DNA of 34,875 bases, taken from NCBI GenBank assembly GCA_017404685.1, contig JAFRBW010000008.1, positions 1-34,875 on the forward strand, in the 5' to 3' direction. Below the pieces are notes generated by a model, which saw only the letters and a program-made list of their open reading frames with translations, was not told the origin of the DNA and ran no database searches. The first letter of the stretch is position 1; the number at the start of each line of letters is the position of its first letter. Positions 29,690 through 34,875 of the stretch are shown here, piece by piece. Position numbers and translations under genes: made by a program. Source of the DNA: Candidatus Saccharimonadota bacterium (GTDB taxonomy: Bacteria; Patescibacteriota; Saccharimonadia; Saccharimonadales; Saccharimonadaceae).

Positions 29690-29695
29690 ATTTTA
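29690..29695 (-). promoter_or_regulatory. -10 element of the 34-aa gene
   Basis: The minus strand reads TTTGTGCTAAAAT, the extended -10 with one mismatch, 6 nt before ATG 29683. Confidence 0.6.
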
Positions 29696-29728
29696 GCACA
29701 AATGTGGAAAAAATGGAACTGCTTGTGC

Positions 29729-29734
29729 TATAAT
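29729..29734 (+). promoter_or_regulatory. Extended -10, leaderless start of the pilB/gspE gene
   Basis: CTTGTGCTATAAT, then 6 nt and ATG 29741. The long in-frame extension to ATG 29603 translates this promoter (Cys-Tyr-Asn) and the convergent small gene, so it is not coding. Confidence 0.82.
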
Positions 29735-29740
29735 GGTAGT

Positions 29741-31558
29741 ATGGACGAGTGGGAAATACAACAGAAACGACGTGAAAATGAAGAAAAAGCGACAGAAGGC
29801 AGGGCTTTGATTTTGGGACTGCCGTATCTTGATACGAGAGAATTTGAAAATGATGTGGTGCTGGTGACTGGGCTGATTGATGTAGATGAGATGCATCGGG
29901 ATTATATTATTCCGCTGCATAAGGGCGGGGCGGAGGAGCATTATCAGTTTATGGTGACGTCGCAGACGCCGAGGTCGCTGATCCAAAAAATGCGGCAAGA
30001 ATACATGGAAAAAGGCGAAAAGGTGGATTTCTTCTTGATTTCTGGGTCGGCGTATAAGGTGTTTATGCTAAGGTATGACCCGCCGAAGGAAGTTGTCTAT
30101 GATGATATTAAGATTGCGGGCGAAGGGGATTCGGAGACGATTGCGGCGGTATCGAAAACGCTAGATCAAGTTTCTACGGAGAAAGTCTTTGATTTTTTGA
30201 TTGATCAGGCGGACAAACTGGGGGCTTCGGATATTCACATTGAGAATATGCGGGGCGAGATACGGATACGGATGCGGGTGGATGGGATTTTGCATCCGGT
30301 GGCGGTGATTGATAAAGATAGATATCGGATTTTTATGGGGGAGTTGTCGTCGCGGGCTAATGTCTCGACAGCGTCGAACAAACCACAATCTGGGCATATG
30401 CAGAAGGAAATTACACGGGATGGAGCGTCGCATCTGCTTAATATTCGCGTGGAGACGATTCCGACGATGTACGGGCAGGATGCGGTGCTACGGTTGTTTA
30501 ATTTTGACGAGTCGCTCCTTAACCTGGACCTTCTGGGGCTTTCGGCAGACGAAAAAAGTGAGATTGATGATGTGATTTCACATCCGAGAGGGCTGGTCCT
30601 TATGGTGGGGCCGACCGGGTCGGGGAAATCTACGACGCTTTATTCTATGCTCAATGCGCTGAATACGTCGGATCGGAAGATTATCACGCTGGAGGATCCG
30701 ATTGAATATGGGATTACGGGGATTTCGCAGATTCCGATTAATACGAATGAGGGTGGGTCGTTTGCGGAAGGTCTGAGGTCGGTGCTTCGGCTTGATCCGG
30801 ATGTGGTGATGGTGGGGGAGATTCGTGATGCGGATACGGCCAAGACGGCGATTCAAGCGTCAATCACGGGGCATTTGGTGCTGTCGTCGTTTCATGCGAA
30901 TTCTACTAGCGCGGCTTTTTCTAGGATGATTGACCTGATTGGTGTGAATCCGATTTTTGCGTCGTCGATTCGGTTGATTGTGGCGCAGAGGCTGGTAAGG
31001 AAATTGGCGCCGTCTAAGAAAGCGCGGCGAGCGACGGAGGCGGAGGCGAGATACATCCGGGAAGTTCTAAAGGACGTGGATCCGAAGTGGCTGAAGGGGA
31101 TTCGGGTGGCGGTGCCGCGGGAAAATGAGATGCGCGATGCGCCGCGTGGTAATGAGGCGCGTAATGTGCCGCGAGGCAATGAGACGCGTAATGTGCCGGT
31201 GAGTGGGATTGTAACGCGTTCTACTTCTGCCACGAAACTGGAACGGGCTGTTGGTCAAGTGGTAGAACGTACAGCTGAGCGGGAAACAGAAGAGTTTGAT
31301 TTTAACAATATTGTGCTGTATGATCCGGTGGTGACGGACGAGGATCCGTTTGGGTATCGCGGGCGGACGGTGATAATGGAGCAGCTGATTGTGAACGAGG
31401 ATATCGCGAAGTTTATTCGTGGGGATGTGGCGGACATAAATACTACCGCGATTGAGGCGGCGGCGAAGGCGCATGGGATGTTAACGCTGGAGCAGAAGGG
31501 GGTATTAGCAGCGCTTCGTGGGGAAACGACGATTGAGGAAGTGTCGAGAGTGATATAG
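29741..31558 (+). CDS. Type IV pilus assembly / type II secretion ATPase (PilB/GspE family)
   Basis: Length is 605 aa from ATG 29741. The hexameric cytoplasmic ATPase drives pilus extension. The N-terminal domain (1-130) is divergent. FDFLIDQADKLGASDIHIEN (150-169) and RIRMRVDGILHPV form the N2 domain. Walker A VGPTGSGKSTT is at 289-299, the Asp box LEDPIEYGI about 317-325, Walker B LRLDPDVVMVGEIRD 349-363 and the His box TGHLVLSSFHAN 376-387. The four-Cys zinc motif usual after AQRLVRKL is absent; instead there is a basic insert (about 424-500) with three 9-residue repeats (PRGNEARNV). It presumably works with the pseudopilin at 23696-24088. Confidence 0.95.
   Translation: MDEWEIQQKRRENEEKATEGRALILGLPYLDTREFENDVVLVTGLIDVDEMHRDYIIPLHKGGAEEHYQFMVTSQTPRSLIQKMRQEYMEKGEKVDFFLISGSAYKVFMLRYDPPKEVVYDDIKIAGEGDSETIAAVSKTLDQVSTEKVFDFLIDQADKLGASDIHIENMRGEIRIRMRVDGILHPVAVIDKDRYRIFMGELSSRANVSTASNKPQSGHMQKEITRDGASHLLNIRVETIPTMYGQDAVLRLFNFDESLLNLDLLGLSADEKSEIDDVISHPRGLVLMVGPTGSGKSTTLYSMLNALNTSDRKIITLEDPIEYGITGISQIPINTNEGGSFAEGLRSVLRLDPDVVMVGEIRDADTAKTAIQASITGHLVLSSFHANSTSAAFSRMIDLIGVNPIFASSIRLIVAQRLVRKLAPSKKARRATEAEARYIREVLKDVDPKWLKGIRVAVPRENEMRDAPRGNEARNVPRGNETRNVPVSGIVTRSTSATKLERAVGQVVERTAERETEEFDFNNIVLYDPVVTDEDPFGYRGRTVIMEQLIVNEDIAKFIRGDVADINTTAIEAAAKAHGMLTLEQKGVLAALRGETTIEEVSRVI
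31115..31195 (+). repeat. Three tandem 27-bp units inside the pilB-like gene
   Basis: Units start at 31115, 31142 and 31169 and encode PRENEMRDA, PRGNEARNV and PRGNETRNV. In-frame 9-residue units can expand or contract without a frameshift. They replace the zinc-binding segment of the family. Confidence 0.8.
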
Positions 31559-31571
31559 GTTGGAGGCTTGG

Positions 31572-31928
31572 CGGCCGCAATGCAAGGTTTTTTCTTTGCG
31601 GTGCTTTTCGATGCGTCTGTGGCTCCACCAGCAACTCATTTTTGAAGCTTGGACTTGGTAGCCGCAATGCAAGGGTTTTTTCTTTGCGGTGTTGCTCGCG
31701 CGCCATGTTAATTATTACAACGTTTCACTCAATCCTCGCCTCGATCAAGTTGTCTCGCCCTTTGGGCTTGCAACTTTACTCGTCTCGGATGAGGAAAAGT
31801 TGTAAAATTAACTTGGGCTGGCAACATGCAAAGAAAAAACCTTTGCATTGTGACCTACATATCATCATCACCAAGTTGGCCGCCAAATCTGGTTTATGCT
31901 TCAAAAATGGGTAGCTGGTGGAGACACA
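31572..31928. repeat. Large imperfect palindrome (about 360 bp) with internal direct repeats
   Basis: The non-coding stretch after the pilB-like gene folds back on itself. TGGCTCCACCAGC with CATTTTTGAAGC (31619-31648) matches the reverse complement of 31898-31927. GCAATGCAAGG-TTTTTTC (31663-31681) matches 31831-31848. GTTAATTATTACAAC (31707-31721) matches AGTTGTAAAATTAAC (31798-31812). The centre is AAGTTG-TCTCGCCC-TTT-GGGC-TTG-CAACTT (31747-31776). A direct copy of GCAATGCAAGG-TTTTTTC also lies at 31577-31594. Candidates are a non-autonomous element (MITE-like) or a long structured RNA. No convincing ORF is present. Confidence 0.75.
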
Positions 31929-31944
31929 TATAATCATCCAGAAA

Positions 31945-32049
31945 AATCATGCTTCCGGTCTCGGGAATCATACTCTCTGGTTTTGGAATCGTACTTGGCT
32001 GGTTTAACAGGGGTGGAGAAAATCATACTCGTAGCTCTTGGGATCATAC
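31945..32049 (-). repeat. GTATGATT phased repeat array, copy 3
   Basis: On the minus strand motifs start at 32049 (GTATGATC), 32028 (GTATGATT), 31994 (GTACGATT), 31973 (GTATGATT) and 31952 (GCATGATT). The spacings are 21, 34, 21 and 21, with CACCCCTG inside the 34-bp gap. This is the same order and spacing as the copy at 10870-10953, in opposite orientation. Confidence 0.78.
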
Positions 32050-32053
32050 TCGT

Positions 32054-32083
32054 AAAAAATCTGGGTTTTCACCCAGATTTTTT
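32054..32083. terminator. Bidirectional intrinsic terminator
   Basis: AATCTGGG-TTTTCA-CCCAGATT is flanked by A6 on the left and T6 on the right, so it works on both strands. It lies about 70 nt past the FISUMP gene stop (minus) and would also stop transcripts from the left. A smaller TTTTCCCC-TTC-GGGGAGAAA hairpin lies at 32121-32140. Confidence 0.85.
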
Positions 32084-32154
32084 GTGTGGTGTTATTTTGC
32101 AATTAATGCGGTAAGGCGGGTTTTCCCCTTCGGGGAGAAAGCCTAAGGGAAGAC

Positions 32155-34875
32155 CTAACTCGTACGCATACACCGCACTGGATACCCGAAGTACTTATTG
32201 CTGTTGTCGTCAGTGGCCGTATAGCCATTGGAGTACAGGCTATTCGCGGCGCCAACACTGTACCGAGTAGACGTCCACCAGTAGCTGTACGAGCCGACAC
32301 CGTCCCGGGAGCCGGAGCTGAAGTAGCCGGCAGTAGTTAAGGAGCCATTCGCTTGGAGGTTAGAACGCCATGTAGAGTTACTTACTACACCTGAGTATAC
32401 TGGGAGGCGCCAACCTTTAGGGCAGACATCGCCTACGGAGTTGGATGTATCGTTAGAACAGCTAGACGTATTGGATGTAGAGTTGGTTCTAGCTGTTGCC
32501 GCTGGCCAGTTGTAGTAGTATTCTCCACCAGCTGTAGCCATGTATGGTTTACAATAGTCGTCTACCCAGCCGGAAGAGCCGGTGTTGCTTGGGAGGGTGT
32601 AGCTAGAGGTTACGTTAGAGTCGGAAGTGGTGAGGGTAGTGCCACCTGGGAGCTTGAGGTTAGACATCATCCAGAGGGTTTTGGTGCCGTTGAGGGAGAG
32701 CATAGCGACTTCGTAGGTATTGCCGGTACGGGAGTCTTTGAGAGTTGTAGTGCTACCGACACTCATGTTGGTGAAATCGGTTGAGCTAAAGTCTTGCATG
32801 GTTGGCACGAGAATACACCGTATAGAGTACCCGTAGATGCGATCGCCGTTACCGGACGGATTGACACTCGACGTATTGAGGTACAGGCCGTACATATTGG
32901 CGTTACTGTAACGCGTAGACGACCAGTAGCGGCCGCGGCTGCCCTGATTCGTGGGCGTACTATTGTAGAAGCTACCAGCGAAAGCGAAGGCAGCACCGCC
33001 ATTTGCAATACTTGCATGCATTTTGGCAGGAGTGTTGTAAGAAGAATTATAGTAGAGGGTGGAAAATTCAAATCCAGAACTGCCGGTTGGGAGTCTCCAG
33101 CCTGCTGGACAGAGATCATAGGATGCATTGCTGGAGTTAGAGCCTGTGCAGATTGTTCCAGCTGATGCGGCACAGTAGTTATATAGAGTACCATATGGAG
33201 CTGCAGCAGTAGTGTCTGCACCATTTAGTGAGATAAGCTCTGCAGAAGTACCGGTGCCAGTGCCACTAGATTTCTTCCAACCGTTGAAGGTGGAGGCGGT
33301 GACGGTGTCGCTGAGGTTGGTGTTGCTACTAGTGAGGTCAGTTGTGAGATCGGTGGCGCCGAGGTTAAGGTTTGTCATCATCCAGCAACGACCATCGGCG
33401 AGACGTTGGATGGTGTAGGTTTGGTTGTCGCGATTGTCATAGACTAGTTTAGCAGTAGTAGTACAGCTAGAATAGGTGATGTTTTGGATAGCAGTGGAAG
33501 TAGTCTTGCCATTAAGGGTTAGTGTGGTTGCACCGGACACGGTGAAGGTGGTGGCAGGAGCGCTAGTACTGCCTACTGAGCCACCAGATGTTGTGCTCCA
33601 ACTAGAGAAGCCTTGACGAGAGCCATAAGCACCATAGATCGTATAGGAACCTAGAGCGAGTTGGGCTGTAGCATTATTTGCATATGTGGTGCAAGAAGTA
33701 GCGGAAGTACAGAGATTAATTCCTGAAGCCGTGTTGGATTTAAAGGTTACGGTGACAGCGCTTGACTTACCGGTGGCGGTGAGAGTGCCTGCGCCTGCAC
33801 CGGTCAGTGTAACTGTGGTTGGGTTGGTGCCGGTGCTAGAGACTGAAGTGTTGATACCGGCTGTCCAGCTACTGAACTCATAGTTGCTACTAAAGCTCAT
33901 CGTGGCAGTATATGGTTGGTTGTAGTAGAGCGAAACTGTTGGACTGGAAGCTGTGGCAGTAACTGTGCCGTAAGTGGCGTTCGTGAATGAAACTTGGTTG
34001 GCACCAGTATTAAAGGTGACTGTGACATTATATTGGTTTAGCGTTGCGCCTGGAATGATGGTAGCATTGCCTGCTCCGACAGTATAGGTGGTTGATGCGG
34101 TGTTATTTGCGACGGAACCAGCGGTGGCAGACCATGTACTTAACGAATAGCCAGTATCTAATGTAGCAACTAGACTATAATCTTTACCATAGATGAGGTT
34201 GGATACGTTACAGCCAGAAGTAGAAGTACATTCTGTACCATTTAGCGTAACTTTAGAAACACCAGTGGCTGTCTTGATGGTGGCGGTATATGTGTTAATG
34301 TTCCACATAGCCTTTAATGTGACGGAGACATCACCATTGATATCAAAGACAATACTATCTCCAGCGGAGTATTCTGTGCCGGTACAAGTGTCATTTTGGT
34401 AAGCAGTAGAGTTTACTGTACCGAGGCACCATTTATTGAAGGTGTGGCCGGTCCAGGTTGGAACGTCTGATGAAAGCGTAACTGTGGTTGTTGATACATT
34501 ATTTAGAGCACCAGATTGAGTGGCTGGGAGACCAGATGGAGCTGGTGATGTACCTTCTGCAGCGCCGTAGTTATAGTATATGCCATAGGTGGTTGGGTGA
34601 GCAGTGGCAGCGAAGGACATAGTAGTAGAGTAGTTTCCGGCGGTAAGGCTACTATCTACTTTTGCACCAACACGAAGATTGGAGGTGACACCATTTGTTT
34701 TGGTGTAGATTTCGTCTATCTTAGTGCCATCACTACCAGGAGCGGCAATGTAGGAAGTTGCATCATCTTGAACTAATTTGTAACCCCAACGATTGGTAGT
34801 AAAGGAACAAGTGGATGCAGTAGCGGTTGTACAAGTAAATGTACCTGTGTCTGCAAGAGTAGATAATGTACTAGA
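32155..34875 (-). CDS. Large secreted surface protein with two FISUMP domains (5' end outside the window)
   Basis: At least 906 aa; the frame stays open to the right edge, so ATG 34620 is internal. The N-terminal part visible is Ser/Thr/Asn-rich beta sequence with Listeria-Bacteroides-like repeats (TWTGHTFNKWCLG, GYSLSTWSATAGS, YEFSSWTAGINTS). Two Fib_succ_major (FISUMP) domains follow: TYTIQRLADGRCWMMTNLNL to YGYSIRCIL, and TYEVAMLSLNGTKTLWMMSN to YFGYPVRCM near the C-terminus, each with DLCPAGWRLPT/DVCPKGWRLPV and a WSSTRYS/WTSTRYS motif. Such proteins are cell-surface and may mediate host contact. Codon use (ACT, GCT, GTT) differs from the GCG-rich neighbours. A signal peptide cannot be seen because the start is missing. 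Confidence 0.88.
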   Translation of the reverse strand, partial: SSTLSTLADTGTFTCTTATASTCSFTTNRWGYKLVQDDATSYIAAPGSDGTKIDEIYTKTNGVTSNLRVGAKVDSSLTAGNYSTTMSFAATAHPTTYGIYYNYGAAEGTSPAPSGLPATQSGALNNVSTTTVTLSSDVPTWTGHTFNKWCLGTVNSTAYQNDTCTGTEYSAGDSIVFDINGDVSVTLKAMWNINTYTATIKTATGVSKVTLNGTECTSTSGCNVSNLIYGKDYSLVATLDTGYSLSTWSATAGSVANNTASTTYTVGAGNATIIPGATLNQYNVTVTFNTGANQVSFTNATYGTVTATASSPTVSLYYNQPYTATMSFSSNYEFSSWTAGINTSVSSTGTNPTTVTLTGAGAGTLTATGKSSAVTVTFKSNTASGINLCTSATSCTTYANNATAQLALGSYTIYGAYGSRQGFSSWSTTSGGSVGSTSAPATTFTVSGATTLTLNGKTTSTAIQNITYSSCTTTAKLVYDNRDNQTYTIQRLADGRCWMMTNLNLGATDLTTDLTSSNTNLSDTVTASTFNGWKKSSGTGTGTSAELISLNGADTTAAAPYGTLYNYCAASAGTICTGSNSSNASYDLCPAGWRLPTGSSGFEFSTLYYNSSYNTPAKMHASIANGGAAFAFAGSFYNSTPTNQGSRGRYWSSTRYSNANMYGLYLNTSSVNPSGNGDRIYGYSIRCILVPTMQDFSSTDFTNMSVGSTTTLKDSRTGNTYEVAMLSLNGTKTLWMMSNLKLPGGTTLTTSDSNVTSSYTLPSNTGSSGWVDDYCKPYMATAGGEYYYNWPAATARTNSTSNTSSCSNDTSNSVGDVCPKGWRLPVYSGVVSNSTWRSNLQANGSLTTAGYFSSGSRDGVGSYSYWWTSTRYSVGAANSLYSNGYTATDDNSNKYFGYPVRCMRTS

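Noticed and set aside
29603-29740. N-terminal extension of the pilB-like frame with a hydrophobic start
   Set aside because: It translates a promoter (TATAAT) and is antisense to the 34-aa gene; the -10 places the true start at 29741.
31572-31928. Integron attC site or intact insertion sequence
   Set aside because: No GTTRRRY core-site pair, no integrase or transposase frame, and the arms are imperfect over their length.
31945-32049. CRISPR-like array
   Set aside because: Units are only 8-12 bp with 13-26 bp intervals, spacers are partly similar, and no cas gene is present.
31642-32146. Several small plus-strand ORFs in the pilB/FISUMP gap
   Set aside because: They run across the large palindrome, the GTATGATT array and the terminator; peptide sequence simply mirrors repeats.

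Overview
The window reads like a chromosomal segment of a small-genome epibiotic bacterium of the Patescibacteria/CPR, most probably Candidatus Saccharibacteria (TM7). This is inference. It rests on housekeeping genes scattered as singletons (ruvB without ruvA/ruvC, dnaK without grpE/dnaJ), a DnaG that has lost its zinc ligands, a TrbC/VirB2-like pilin, a type IV pilus ATPase, a FISUMP-domain surface protein, and many genes that look leaderless. TGA ends several genes cleanly, so this is not the TGA=Gly code of Gracilibacteria/SR1.

Layout. 1-870: the tail of an unidentified gene, tRNA-Lys and a doubtful small ORF. 870-4930: LiaF-like membrane protein, a CmpB-type membrane protein, then the most interesting locus. 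One 708-residue protein carries a winged-helix-like leader-binding N-terminus, a SagB/McbC-type FMN dehydrogenase and a YcaO cyclodehydratase. Facing it is a tiny Gly/Cys/Ser-rich peptide gene resembling microcin B17, with its own strong promoter, structured leader and terminator. This looks like a compact azole/thiazole RiPP (TOMM/LAP) system. 5066-10875: glmS, then a polysaccharide operon (lipid-linked sugar transferase, GT4 glycosyltransferase, Wzy/ligase-like protein). 10954-13460 (minus): truncated Pta-like protein, GlmM, GNAT. 13563-16590 (minus): dnaK under two CIRCE operators, mscL and a membrane-anchored unknown. 16608-23679: dnaG, rpoD, VirB2-like pilin, a lipid kinase-like protein, a zeta-like P-loop kinase, a TylF-type methyltransferase, ruvB and a PH-domain membrane protein. 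23696-24296: pseudopilin (minus), tRNA-Met and tRNA-Arg(CCG). 24276-27127: 58-bp repeats of the tRNA-Arg 3' end, then an AT-richer island (anchored HNH nuclease, small membrane protein, DUF3761-like protein) ending at tRNA-Arg(TCG). 27272-31558: comEC core, yebC, tRNA-Ser, a 34-aa basic protein too short for ordinary gene callers, and a pilB/gspE ATPase. 31559-32154: a non-coding stretch with a giant imperfect palindrome and a phased repeat array. 32155-34875 (minus): a large FISUMP surface protein running off the right edge.

Window-wide patterns. (1) Promoters share an extended -10 close to TTGTGnTATAAT; in eight genes the hexamer lies exactly 6 nt before the start codon, implying leaderless mRNAs and correcting several gene starts. 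(2) A GTATGATT motif recurs at helically phased spacing (21-34-21 or 10-33-11) around CACCCCTG in three intergenic arrays, one between the RiPP precursor and glmS. (3) An ~80-bp palindromic element occurs three times, twice inside open reading frames and in different frames, like Rickettsia palindromic elements. Together GlmS, GlmM and the glycosyltransferases point to envelope sugar synthesis. Pseudopilin, PilB-like ATPase and ComEC point to DNA uptake.
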